From: Terriglobales bacterium
GTDB taxonomy: Bacteria; Acidobacteriota; Terriglobia; Terriglobales; Acidobacteriaceae
DNA: 64,000 nt
Direction of reading: 5' to 3'
Assembly: GCA_035561515.1 (NCBI GenBank)
Contig: DATMXP010000027.1
Location: forward strand, 124,001-188,000
Shown here: positions 1 through 8,258 of the stretch, one piece after another
How the letters are laid out: every line of letters starts with the position of its first letter
Position numbering within the stretch: position 1 is the first letter of the stretch
Translations under genes and position numbers: made by a program
Notes under the pieces: model-generated
Told to the model about the DNA's origin: nothing
Databases searched by the model: none
Seen by the model: only the letters and a program-made list of their open reading frames with translations

Positions 1-66
1 CAGAACTTAGATAACTGCGTGTCCAACGTTGATGAGCGATCAATCGGTCCTCCGTCTCACCGTATC

Positions 67-1017
67 TTAGTTTCCGCCGTTTCCGGTTTTCTGTGATGCA
101 GCCGCGGGAGCGGTGTCCCCGGCATCGGCCAGCGCCCGGTCGATTACGGACTTTACTTCCTGGGCCGGCACGGCGCCTTCCAACTTCTGTCCATTGATAA
201 ACAACGTCGGGGTGGAACTGACACCCAGAGCTTCCGCTTCCGCCATGGAAGCGAGAACCTTATCTTCCTTCTGCGCCGAAACACAAGCCTGCAACTCGCT
301 TGTGTTAACGCCGGCCTTCTTGCCCTCTTCCATCACCAGACGGTCCACTTCCGCACGCTGTGCGTCGGCGCCCTGCTTCTGGGAAATGGAGCGGGCGTTC
401 GCGTGCAGTGCATCGGCGAAATCCCAATAAGCGGATTCCTTCAACTGGCCGAGGCAGTTCGCGTCCACGGCCGCGCGCTTTGCCCACGGGTGGATCTCCA
501 CCAGCGGGTAATCTTTATAAACCACCTTTACCTTGTCGCCATACTGTTTCAACACCTGTTGAGTCAGGGTGTCGTGCATGCGGGCGCAGAACGGGCATTG
601 GAAATCGTCGTAGTTGACGATCGTGACCTTGGCATTCTTGTTGCCACGGACAGGCCTGCCGCTGATGTCGATCTTGCTCATGGTCTCAGCGTAAGGATCC
701 TTGGTCAGGTCGATCTTGGACATGCGGATCAACTGCTTGCCGTCCTTGGAGATCAGGAACTCCTGGTCCTGCTTCTTGTCACCCACAGAAAAGGTGACCG
801 TCAGCGCATCGAAGGCAGGGAACTCCGTGGAGGGCTTCCTCCCGGTTACATCGATACCAACCTGCGCCGGGACGCTAAAATGAGCGCGGATTTGGCGTTC
901 GACCTTGCGGTCGAGATCGGCATTGGAGGGGGTACTCGACTGCGCCGCACATCCCACGCAGACCAGGAGCGCAGCACTACAGATGCGCCAGAAAAAGCTG
1001 TTTACATACTTCGTCAT
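67..1017 (-). CDS. DsbA-family thioredoxin-fold protein, secreted, probable lipoprotein
   Basis: A 316-residue exported thiol-disulfide protein. Residues 1-23 form a signal peptide ending in CVGC, which resembles a lipobox although Cys at -3 is unusual, so lipid anchoring is likely but not certain. Residues 35-110 are an N-terminal domain of unknown role. The thioredoxin-fold DsbA domain follows, with the active-site CPFC at residues 141-144 after VTIVNYDDFQ, and the cis-Pro loop in GVSSTPTLFINGQ near residue 268. Such proteins oxidise or isomerise disulfides in the periplasm; the sequence does not tell which. The C-terminal tail is Ala/Gly-rich. It is followed on the same strand by nothing visible before the window edge; the upstream glycosyltransferase ends about 70 bases away and may be co-transcribed. 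Confidence 0.88.
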   Translation of the reverse strand: MTKYVNSFFWRICSAALLVCVGCAAQSSTPSNADLDRKVERQIRAHFSVPAQVGIDVTGRKPSTEFPAFDALTVTFSVGDKKQDQEFLISKDGKQLIRMSKIDLTKDPYAETMSKIDISGRPVRGNKNAKVTIVNYDDFQCPFCARMHDTLTQQVLKQYGDKVKVVYKDYPLVEIHPWAKRAAVDANCLGQLKESAYWDFADALHANARSISQKQGADAQRAEVDRLVMEEGKKAGVNTSELQACVSAQKEDKVLASMAEAEALGVSSTPTLFINGQKLEGAVPAQEVKSVIDRALADAGDTAPAAASQKTGNGGN

Positions 1018-1089
1018 AATTAAGGTCCGGAATCTTTAATTATCGCATGCAGAGCTCAGGTTCTACAGAATAGAGGGCTGAAAAGCCCT

Positions 1090-2247
1090 TCAGGCGCTGC
1101 GGGATCTTTCCCGCCCGTTGATCAGCGTCTCGTATACCTCAATCAACCGGGTCACGGAGTTTCTCCAGGAGAAGTGCTGCACCTGCTGATAACCGCATGC
1201 TTTCAACTTCTCACGGAGCGCCTGGTCCGTCAGTGTCCGGTAGAGCGCCCGGCGGATGTCGAAGATATTTTCGGGGTTCACCAGCATCGCGCCGTTCCCC
1301 ACCACCTCCGGCAGGGAACTGGTGTTCGAGGTCACCACCGGGGTGCCGTGCGCCATGGCCTCCAACGGAGGCAGGCCGAAGCCCTCATATAAGGATGGGA
1401 AGACAAAGACCGCAGCCGTGTCGTAGAAGATCCTTAAGACGTCGATCGGCACGAACCCCAGAAAGCGGACGTCATTCTGTACGCCACTTCGAATAACGGT
1501 GCGCCGCAAGTCAGGATGCCGGGAGACTTCGTCCCCGATGATGATGAGTTTCAGCTCACTGAAACGGTCTTCCTTGCTGAGTTCGGATTTAAGCGATGAG
1601 AACGCCTCGATGATGCGAATGACGTTCTTGTGAGGGCTGATCTTCCCGGCATAAAGAATGAACGGATAGCTCACCTGGTACCGCTCGGCGATGAACTGGC
1701 GCTCTTCAGGAGTCGCGTGGCCCTGAAGAAACCGTTCGTCAATCGCGTTGTAGATGACTTCGATCCGGTCACCGGGTATCTGGAACAAACGCATCACGTC
1801 ATTCTTGGTGAAATTCGAAACCGCCAGGATCTTGGAGGCTTTGCTAAGGACGTAGCGTGTCGAGTAGAACTGCAGGGTCCCCCTAAGTCCGTGCCGGCTT
1901 GTGGTGCGGTACATGTAGTCGAGGACATCGTGCACCGTGACGACATATGGGCACGGCGGCAGGTAGGGCGGCAACCAGAAAAGTGACGGAAGATGTACCA
2001 GGTCGCATCGTTCTTCCTGAACGATCCGCCGAAGCTCGAAGTATCCGCGGGTGGAAGTGACCGGCTTGGCGAGTTGAACAGTCTTGAAGTTCGCCGGAAG
2101 ACGCTCGACATCGAAGATGCGGTCGGCCTCTCCGATCAGGATGTACTCGTTCTTGCGGTCGAGATTCCCCAGTTCCCGGACGACGTTGCGGATGTAAGTC
2201 CCAACGCCGAAATCTCCGGCCGCTCTTATATCGATGCCAACTCGCAC
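1090..2247 (-). CDS. Glycosyltransferase family 4 (GT-B fold)
   Basis: A 385-residue GT-B glycosyltransferase. The N-terminus MRVGIDIRAAGDFGVGTYIR is typical of the acceptor domain. The donor domain has GKISPHKN at 201-208 and the EGFGLPPLE signature at 288-296 followed by AMAHGTPVV, which binds the nucleotide-sugar. It is soluble or membrane-peripheral and probably adds a sugar to a surface polysaccharide; the sugar cannot be told. The start is GTG at 2247. No Shine-Dalgarno sequence precedes it, and the start codon lies inside a perfect 14-bp inverted repeat (separate entry). It sits about 40 bases downstream of the siderophore receptor gene on the same strand. Confidence 0.88.
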   Translation of the reverse strand: MRVGIDIRAAGDFGVGTYIRNVVRELGNLDRKNEYILIGEADRIFDVERLPANFKTVQLAKPVTSTRGYFELRRIVQEERCDLVHLPSLFWLPPYLPPCPYVVTVHDVLDYMYRTTSRHGLRGTLQFYSTRYVLSKASKILAVSNFTKNDVMRLFQIPGDRIEVIYNAIDERFLQGHATPEERQFIAERYQVSYPFILYAGKISPHKNVIRIIEAFSSLKSELSKEDRFSELKLIIIGDEVSRHPDLRRTVIRSGVQNDVRFLGFVPIDVLRIFYDTAAVFVFPSLYEGFGLPPLEAMAHGTPVVTSNTSSLPEVVGNGAMLVNPENIFDIRRALYRTLTDQALREKLKACGYQQVQHFSWRNSVTRLIEVYETLINGRERSRSA

Positions 2248-2270
2248 GCCGTGAGTATATAAGAGCGGCC
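2218..2270. repeat. Perfect 14-bp inverted repeat bracketing a start codon
   Basis: GGCCGCTCTTATAT at 2218-2231 is the exact reverse complement of ATATAAGAGCGGCC at 2257-2270. The 25-base loop contains the GTG start of the glycosyltransferase (2245-2247). One arm is therefore coding (codons about 5-9) and the other lies in the gap after the receptor gene. In mRNA it would form a stem-loop holding the start codon in the loop. In DNA it could be a dimeric regulator site. A TATATA box at 2256-2261 overlaps the upstream arm. Confidence 0.7.
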
Positions 2271-2287
2271 TGCCAAAACGCGGTGAA

Positions 2288-4603
2288 CTACCAGCGCACG
2301 CGAGTGGTTAATACGCCGCTGATCGGAGATCCCGGGTAGATGTTGTAATTCGCGTGCGCGGACTCGTAATACTTGATGTTGCCGACGTTGCGCAGGTTGA
2401 GGGCAATTTCGTAACGGCTCTTGCGATACGAAACGGTGGCATCCACCCGCGTGTAGCCAGGCAGCAGCACCAGATCGTCATTGGCGACGAATCGATCGGC
2501 GTTGTAGATGACGCCTGTGCCGAACCCAAAGCCATTCTGGAACCGATAGGTCGCCCACAAGCTTCCGCTATGCAGCGGCACCTGTCCCGGACGTTTGCCC
2601 TGGATCAGCACTCCGCTGGAAAGAGAGTTGGACTTCAGAATCTTGGCGTCGAGCCAGGCGTAACCGCCATAGATTTCAAGATTCCTGACGACACGCCCAC
2701 TGAAACTTAGCTCCATGCCGTTGGTGCGCTGCTCGCCAGAGAGCACAAGTTTCGTCGGATCAAGCGGATCAGTGGTCTTGATGTTATTGCGGATCAAGTG
2801 GAAGGCCGACACCGTCGAGGTCAGGCGCCCGCCAAGGGTTTCGAATTTCACGCCGCCTTCATAATTGCGGGTAGTCTCCGGCTTCAACTCGGAATTGTCC
2901 GTTGCTAAGGAAAGCGCTTCACCCGACGGCTGGAATGACCGGCTGAAACTGCCATACACCGAAGCCCACTTGATCGGCTGATAGACCAGCCCGACCCGCG
3001 GACTCACTTCGCGATCGATGCGGCCAAGGTCGGCGTTCGCTGGCCTTCGATCGTCAAGGCGTTGACGGTAATAGTCGAAACGCGCTCCTACCGTAGCCTT
3101 CCACTTCGGCGCGATGTCGATCTGGTCTTGTATATAAGCGGCCCACACCGTGCCGGTGAAGATGTTGTCGGTGGCCGGAGTCGTCGAATAGTTCGGTCGC
3201 GTCAGCACCGGATTGATCAGCGCTACATTGCCGGCGGTGCCGGTGAATCGAATCCCATCACGGTCCTGCCAGCCGTACTCAGCTCCCATCAGGATGGTGT
3301 GGTTCATGCCGGCGATTCGGGTGAACTTCACCGCTTCCGTCTGATTGAAGTAATTGCGCTGTGTGCCGCTGAAGTTGTACTGCGCCCGCTTTACGAAGGT
3401 CTCTCCGCCCGTTTCGAGGATGCCGTTCGAGTACGTATTGCTATAAGCAGAATCGTAGTTCGTGTGGCGGAAGTTGTTGCGAACCAACCAGGTTCCCATG
3501 CGGTGCTCAAGGTTGATCCACTGGCTGAAGGCCTGATTATCGAGAAAGTCATCGGGTGCGTAACCGTAATAGCTGCCGATATCGATGTTGGCGGGCCGCC
3601 CATTGATGGATGGAATGCCGCGGTCGGGAAGGCGGTCGTCGTTCAGATAGTCGATCTGCGCGACAAATTTCGTGTTGTCACTGATCTTCCACAACAGGGA
3701 AGGGGCGAAGGTAAAGCGGTCGACATAAAAATCATGCCGATGGCTTCCGGAACTCTCCCACGCACCGGGAAGCCGGACCGCAGCTTTTCCGCCCAGGAAC
3801 GAAAGTCCCGTGTCGCCACTGACGCGTTTCATGCCGTATCCGCCCACCATCGTGGTCAACTCGCCCATCAGCGGTTGCTCAGCTTCCGGAGTCTTTGTGA
3901 CTCGATTGACGATCCCGCCAGATGAACCGCGTCCGTACAGAACCGCTGCCGGTCCCTTCAGCACTTCAATGCGATCGAGTGTGGAAAGGTCCCGATAGTA
4001 GGGAGCATCATCACGTACGCCGTTTACGTAGTAATCGTTCACAGCGCTGAAACCGCGGATCAGGATCTGATCCCGGCGACCTTCGCCCATGTGAACGCTT
4101 ACTCCGCTGACGTTGCGGACCGCGTCCTGCATGGAGACCGCGGCTTGTGAGCGAATCAATTCGCTGTTCACGACCTCAATGGCCTGTGGGACGTCGCGAA
4201 GGGGGATATTAGTCTTGGTGGCCGTGTAGGCCTGGCTTTCGGAATATGCGGCTTCGGCAACAACGTTAACGACGTGGCTTGACCCGGCGGCCTGAAGCTC
4301 CACCGAGGCCATAATCGGCTTGCCTTCGGCGACGATGACGCGCTGCTGTTGCGACTGGAAACCGTTGAGATGAACGATCAGGGTGTATTCGCCCGCCAGG
4401 ACTTCCGGAACAACGAAGCGGCCGAGCGGGTCTGAAACCGTGGCTTTCACGGTCTTTCCGGTGGCGTCCTGAAGTTCGACTTTGGCGCCGGGAACCACAG
4501 CTTGAGTCTGGTCCATGACGGTGCCGGTGATGTCCATGAGTTGTTGGGCGAAAGCGAAGGGAAGGGCGAGGATCAGGAAGAGAACCAGTCCGGGATACTT
4601 CAC
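2288..4603 (-). CDS. TonB-dependent siderophore receptor with CarboxypepD_reg-like N-domain
   Basis: A 771-residue outer-membrane receptor that imports a ferric siderophore using TonB energy. The signal peptide covers residues 1-19 (KYPGLVLFLILALPFAFAQ). Residues about 20-110 form a carboxypeptidase-regulatory-like beta-sandwich (ITGTVMDQTQAVVPGAKV). Next is the plug domain with DVPQAIEVV, IRGFSAVNDYYVNGVRD and RIEVLKGPAAVLYGRGSSGG, the FhuE/FptA type. The barrel runs to a C-terminal Trp (LTTRVRW), the expected BAM recognition end. The start is GTG at 4603, chosen because GGAG lies six bases upstream and the signal peptide begins there. A Fur-box-like palindrome lies 38-66 bases upstream, so iron repression is likely. 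Confidence 0.93.
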   Translation of the reverse strand: MKYPGLVLFLILALPFAFAQQLMDITGTVMDQTQAVVPGAKVELQDATGKTVKATVSDPLGRFVVPEVLAGEYTLIVHLNGFQSQQQRVIVAEGKPIMASVELQAAGSSHVVNVVAEAAYSESQAYTATKTNIPLRDVPQAIEVVNSELIRSQAAVSMQDAVRNVSGVSVHMGEGRRDQILIRGFSAVNDYYVNGVRDDAPYYRDLSTLDRIEVLKGPAAVLYGRGSSGGIVNRVTKTPEAEQPLMGELTTMVGGYGMKRVSGDTGLSFLGGKAAVRLPGAWESSGSHRHDFYVDRFTFAPSLLWKISDNTKFVAQIDYLNDDRLPDRGIPSINGRPANIDIGSYYGYAPDDFLDNQAFSQWINLEHRMGTWLVRNNFRHTNYDSAYSNTYSNGILETGGETFVKRAQYNFSGTQRNYFNQTEAVKFTRIAGMNHTILMGAEYGWQDRDGIRFTGTAGNVALINPVLTRPNYSTTPATDNIFTGTVWAAYIQDQIDIAPKWKATVGARFDYYRQRLDDRRPANADLGRIDREVSPRVGLVYQPIKWASVYGSFSRSFQPSGEALSLATDNSELKPETTRNYEGGVKFETLGGRLTSTVSAFHLIRNNIKTTDPLDPTKLVLSGEQRTNGMELSFSGRVVRNLEIYGGYAWLDAKILKSNSLSSGVLIQGKRPGQVPLHSGSLWATYRFQNGFGFGTGVIYNADRFVANDDLVLLPGYTRVDATVSYRKSRYEIALNLRNVGNIKYYESAHANYNIYPGSPISGVLTTRVRW

Positions 4604-4640
4604 GAGAGACTCCGGGGCAGTAAAGAGGTATGAATTCTAA

Positions 4641-4669
4641 TTGAAAATGAAATTGAAATTCATTTTCAA
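4641..4669. promoter_or_regulatory. Fur-box-like operator of the siderophore receptor
   Basis: TTGAAAATGAA at 4641-4651 and TTCATTTTCAA at 4659-4669 are a perfect 11-bp inverted repeat around a 7-base spacer. The 19-base stretch from 4650 (GAAATTGAAATTCATTTTC) matches the classical Fur consensus GATAATGATAATCATTATC at 14 of 19 positions, and a second overlapping register also fits in part. A possible -10 (TAGAAT on the minus strand, 4634-4639) adjoins it, so a bound repressor would block the promoter. The remaining intergenic bases, about 4670-4912, hold only a small TTCCCA/TGGGAA hairpin at 4737-4751. Confidence 0.72.
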
Positions 4670-4912
4670 CACACAAAGACGATACCTCCGCTTTCCCGCT
4701 GCTGCAACGGAAAAATCATCAAACTGCGTTTTTCTATTCCCAAAATGGGAAAACGGGGCTGGCAGCTACGCCTGAGGAAGACGGAATCCGCACTGGTAAT
4801 AGTGCAACTCGGGCGTTTAAGAACAGTGATTCGACAGGAACGCCATCCAGTGCCCCCGGATTTATCTATTGGTGCAGATCGCCGCTAGCAAACACTCTGG
4901 ACGAGGATTCGA

Positions 4913-5599
4913 TCAGGCCGCCCACATGCCCATTTGCCTGAGACCCCGTTTTGCCAACACGCGTCGAAAGGAGATTTCGACCACGTGTTTGGCCTCCGCA
5001 AGACTCAGGGCGGGGACCACAGTGATAGTCCCAAGTAGGTTTGCCAGTTCGAGGTAGGAGGCGCGGCATTGGTGCAGGAACTCGAGCGGATACTCAGGCT
5101 TTCGCGCGCGCGCCGCTTCGGGATCGGCGTCGAGAACGAAGGCGATGTCAGGTTGAGGAGCGGACATTGCGATCGCCTTCACAAACCGGCGGGTCATGGC
5201 TCGCTCTAACGGAAGGTTCGCCAGTTCATCGTGGATATAGCGGTCCATGATGATGACGTCGGATCCTTGGCGGCGGGCGTGCAGGATTACCTTTGGCAGG
5301 TACAGGGCGTCCAGGCCGTAGAGTCCGTGCCGGAGAAGGTTCACATGCCAGCCGCGAACGTTCTTGTCGCGACGGTTAACGGGCTTTTCCGGGGAACCGA
5401 TACCGGATTCGCTCTTGAAGACTTTCTGCACGAACTTTTCGCGGTACCGGGAGAGCACGACCACGTCATCCCAAAAAGTCAGGACAGTCGTCTTCAGGCC
5501 AAGGCGTTCTGCCACAGATCGCAGGTTCTCAATCTGTGTGCTCTTTCCGGCGCCGTCCATGCCGGAGAAGCTAATGAGAATTGGGCGCAACAATTTCAT
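4913..5599 (-). CDS. Thymidylate-kinase-like P-loop kinase
   Basis: A 228-residue P-loop protein of the thymidylate/nucleoside monophosphate kinase type. The Walker A motif is GMDGAGKST at residues 13-21, and a DRYIHD motif near 120 matches the DR(Y/F) motif of TMP kinases. FVLDADPEAARARKPEYP resembles the strand before the lid with its Arg residues. The family phosphorylates dTMP. This copy sits at the end of a polysaccharide gene run, not beside DNA replication genes, and it carries a 30-residue insertion after the P-loop helix (residues about 50-85), so a specialised substrate is possible. That is inference from context. The start is ATG with no strong ribosome-binding site. Confidence 0.7.
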   Translation of the reverse strand: MKLLRPILISFSGMDGAGKSTQIENLRSVAERLGLKTTVLTFWDDVVVLSRYREKFVQKVFKSESGIGSPEKPVNRRDKNVRGWHVNLLRHGLYGLDALYLPKVILHARRQGSDVIIMDRYIHDELANLPLERAMTRRFVKAIAMSAPQPDIAFVLDADPEAARARKPEYPLEFLHQCRASYLELANLLGTITVVPALSLAEAKHVVEISFRRVLAKRGLRQMGMWAA

Positions 5600-5659
5600 T
5601 CGTTTCCGATTGTGCCGCCGGTTAGCGGCACGGGTGTTCTTTTGCTGCGTCGACGAAGC

Positions 5660-6181
5660 TTACCTTTGCTGCGCGGATGCCGTAGTGGTCGTGTTCGCGC
5701 CCGGGGGAACGCTCGGTGAACTGCGCGAGAGACCGTAGACGATTCCCACCGCCGCTCCAGCCGCCGCAATGGCAGCGATCTTCAATACGAGCGATCGGCG
5801 CTGCGGCTGCTTCGCGGGTGCGATGGCGGCACCGGCGGGCTTCGAGGCCGCGCCACCCACGGTGGTAGCGGCTCCGGCCGCGGCTGCACCCGCAGGTGCT
5901 TCCTGCGGCTTATTCTGCGCGGGCGCCGTGTTCTGGTTCTGCCGGGCGCTGCCAGGCGAATCGGGCAACGGGTTCTCGACTGGTTTCTGCGGACCCCGGC
6001 TCGGATCGGGCGTTGCGCTGTCTTGCGAGGTGCCCAAGTCCTGATTCTGGGTTGCGGGTTGAGATGGCTGCTGTTCGGTTTGCTGTGCGGCCAAAACCTG
6101 GGGACCTCCGCAGAGTGCAAACGCAACCACCGCGATCATGCAGCGAGTGAAACAAACGGGACTGCCCATAGACAACTCCAT
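5660..6181 (-). CDS. Small exported/anchored Ala-Pro-Gln-rich protein
   Basis: About 173 residues. The reading frame is open further upstream, but those codons overlap the neighbouring gene; ATG at 6181, five bases after that gene's stop, is the sensible start. Residues about 10-33 are a signal peptide (MIAVVAFALCGGPQVLAAQ). They are followed by a disordered stretch rich in Gln, Pro, Ala and Thr. A short hydrophobic Ala/Gly segment near residues 128-150 (KIAAIAAAGAAVGIVYGL) ends in a Ser/Thr/Pro tail. No family was recognised. The layout of signal peptide, disordered linker and C-terminal membrane segment is common in acidobacterial secreted proteins. The position inside the polysaccharide operon suggests an envelope role, no more. 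Confidence 0.6.
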   Translation of the reverse strand: MELSMGSPVCFTRCMIAVVAFALCGGPQVLAAQQTEQQPSQPATQNQDLGTSQDSATPDPSRGPQKPVENPLPDSPGSARQNQNTAPAQNKPQEAPAGAAAAGAATTVGGAASKPAGAAIAPAKQPQRRSLVLKIAAIAAAGAAVGIVYGLSRSSPSVPPGANTTTTASAQQR

Positions 6182-6186
6182 CGTGC

Positions 6187-6933
6187 TTACTTTGATTCCG
6201 GCATTACCTTGCGTGCCGCAACTGCCTTTGCGTACTGGGCCGCCGTCAAGCTCTTCTCTGGGACTGGGAGGCGGGAGAGATCGGCCTCCGGGTCGTGAAA
6301 CAAGTGCTTCAGGCGGTTCTGGATGTACCGCATCAGGTTCGCCACGCTGTGGTGATGCCAGCAAACTTCGTTCATTCGTGATGAGGTCCCGAGAAAAACC
6401 CGGAACCGCGTGTGTAACGTTTCCGGCGCGCCGAGCATGGCGGCCGTCAGCCTGTGATTGCCTTCGATAATCGTGACCGTGTGTTCTTCATCCACGCCGA
6501 TCAGGATTACGGAACTAACTTCGTGGTCGAAGCGAAGCCGGTAGCTGAGAGAATGAATCTTCGAAATGAAGTCACCAATCTTGCCGCCGAATTTCCTGGA
6601 GCGGATCTGATGGACGATGTCGGAAAGTCCGAAGCTGCCGTTGGCGATCTTTCTCCAATGAGCGCGGGGGAACACACGTAATTTCGGCAGGTCTTCGGGA
6701 TCCAATTGCACTTCCCACCACTGGGTGTCGGAGGGTAACTCACGCCACATGTGGCCACGACGGCGAAAGAGAAGTGCGCGGCGCATCAGATTGTCCTCGT
6801 CATTCGTTACGTCTGCTTCGAGCACAAGATGCTCGAAACGGTCGCGGTCGCGATGAAATTCTTCCTGGTAGAACTCGTTCCGGAGAAACTCGGCAATTAC
6901 TTCTGCTTCAGTTACCCGCCGCAGCTTTTTCAT
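6187..6933 (-). CDS. Uncharacterised protein with ParB-like EGNHR motif
   Basis: A 248-residue soluble protein. The start is ATG at 6933, which overlaps the TGA of the flippase gene (ATGA), so translation is coupled; the longer open frame upstream merely shadows the flippase gene. Residues about 150-170 (VTIIEGNHRLTAAML) resemble the GxHR core of ParB/Srx-like domains, where this loop binds a nucleotide and may give CTPase, kinase or nuclease activity. A Cys-His cluster (C191, H193-H195) lies downstream. The N-terminal 60 residues are highly charged and probably helical. No known polysaccharide protein family matches by eye. Linkage to the flippase suggests a regulatory or cytoplasmic accessory role. 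Confidence 0.75.
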   Translation of the reverse strand: MKKLRRVTEAEVIAEFLRNEFYQEEFHRDRDRFEHLVLEADVTNDEDNLMRRALLFRRRGHMWRELPSDTQWWEVQLDPEDLPKLRVFPRAHWRKIANGSFGLSDIVHQIRSRKFGGKIGDFISKIHSLSYRLRFDHEVSSVILIGVDEEHTVTIIEGNHRLTAAMLGAPETLHTRFRVFLGTSSRMNEVCWHHHSVANLMRYIQNRLKHLFHDPEADLSRLPVPEKSLTAAQYAKAVAARKVMPESK

Positions 6934-8237
6934 GCTGCCTCCTCTCGATTCATCCGGCGGAAGCGGAAAAATGGTAGTGACACGATCATGAGCAATGCCA
7001 CCATGAGCACAAGTTGAACGAGCACAACTTGATGCAAGGTTGAATGGAATATGTTGATTCCCAGGAAGATCGCGCCACTTACGGCCAGCTGTACCAGGCC
7101 AGTGTTGGCGATTTTCCGGGACATCTCGTAGGCCATGAGCACCACACCGAGGGAGTAGATTCCAGCGGCTGCCGCATAAAGGCTCAGCAGCGCTTCCATG
7201 CCAAGCGCCATTTCGAACTGGGCGCCGAACACGGCTCGCAGCACCGGTTCGGGGAACATGGTGAGGCCGACGATAAATACCAGGGAGATGGCGAGTACGA
7301 TGACCAGCGGCACCACAAGTACCGCGTGGTTCTCGTCCTTCGGCTTCGCGCCTGCCGAAACCGGGAACATGGCGCTGACGACCGACCACGAAGCGAAGTA
7401 GATGACGCGCCCAACCAGAGCGATCGCCGCATACATGCCGGCTTGATCGCTGCTGAAAAAGTGCTTCACCAGGATGATGTCGATGTTGTTGATGATCACC
7501 TGTCCGGTGAAGAAGATGATGGCCTGCATCCCTTCGCGGAATGAGGCTGGTAAAGCTGCAGTCGGATTGACCTTCAACTCCTGAGGAACACTCGGGAAGA
7601 AGTAGGCCAGCATGACAGAAACGGAGATCGCGGCGACCGCGCCCAGCACTCCATATCCGAGCTGGATCAACACCACCGCGCCCAGGAACTTGACCACCGC
7701 TTCAAGAATGAAATTCCAACTTAGTTTCGCGAACGCGCAGGTTCCCTGGAGGCCTCCACGCTTTGCGCCGAGGGGGACGTAAAAGGCAATGCCGAACGCC
7801 AGGATAATTACGACCCAGGGCGTAGGCAGGTTAAGGTATCGCGCCACGATGCCGCTGCAGAGTATGAGGCCCGAGCCCAGCATGATGCCGGCGGTCCACG
7901 CCCGCCTGGTAAGCGAGGCGTAGACAGCAGACTTACCCGCATCCGTCTCGTTGCGGGCAACGAACTTCGCGCAAACTAACTGGAATGAGAGAGTCATTGC
8001 CGAGACCAGCATCAGCAGCGTCACGGCTGCCGCGGCGTGGCCAAAAGCGGAGGGCCCGAGCATCCGGGCGACCGCGACGTTGTATCCGAAGTTCACCACG
8101 CTGACGAGTCCGGAACCGACCAGCATGATGATGCTGCCGCCCAGGACGCGGGCGTGTGCCGGTTCCGAACGCAGCGTTGCCATCGCGTCTCGCCAACCGA
8201 GACGTGGTGGTGCAGTCGCAATGGTTCCTTGCTTCAT
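6930..8237 (-). CDS. Wzx-type polysaccharide flippase (MATE/PST superfamily)
   Basis: A 435-residue integral membrane protein with about 12 hydrophobic helices. The first hydrophobic block (GGSIIMLVGSGLVSVVNFGY followed by NVAVARMLGPSAFGH) is the hallmark start of the polysaccharide transporter family (Wzx/RfbX). It probably flips lipid-linked oligosaccharides across the inner membrane. The last codons overlap the start of the ParB-like gene by four bases, and the STAS gene ends 21 bases upstream. The ATG at 8237 has no clear Shine-Dalgarno sequence. About 30 cytoplasmic residues precede the first membrane segment. Confidence 0.88.
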   Translation of the reverse strand: MKQGTIATAPPRLGWRDAMATLRSEPAHARVLGGSIIMLVGSGLVSVVNFGYNVAVARMLGPSAFGHAAAAVTLLMLVSAMTLSFQLVCAKFVARNETDAGKSAVYASLTRRAWTAGIMLGSGLILCSGIVARYLNLPTPWVVIILAFGIAFYVPLGAKRGGLQGTCAFAKLSWNFILEAVVKFLGAVVLIQLGYGVLGAVAAISVSVMLAYFFPSVPQELKVNPTAALPASFREGMQAIIFFTGQVIINNIDIILVKHFFSSDQAGMYAAIALVGRVIYFASWSVVSAMFPVSAGAKPKDENHAVLVVPLVIVLAISLVFIVGLTMFPEPVLRAVFGAQFEMALGMEALLSLYAAAAGIYSLGVVLMAYEMSRKIANTGLVQLAVSGAIFLGINIFHSTLHQVVLVQLVLMVALLMIVSLPFFRFRRMNREEAA

Positions 8238-8258
8238 GAGAATGAATCAGTTCCGTTC

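Noticed and set aside
5896..6150. 84-codon frame on the plus strand inside the small anchored protein gene
   Set aside because: GC-driven shadow with no start signal.
6934..7389. Upstream extension of the ParB-like protein frame
   Set aside because: It lies inside the flippase gene in another frame; ATGA overlap fixes the start at 6933.
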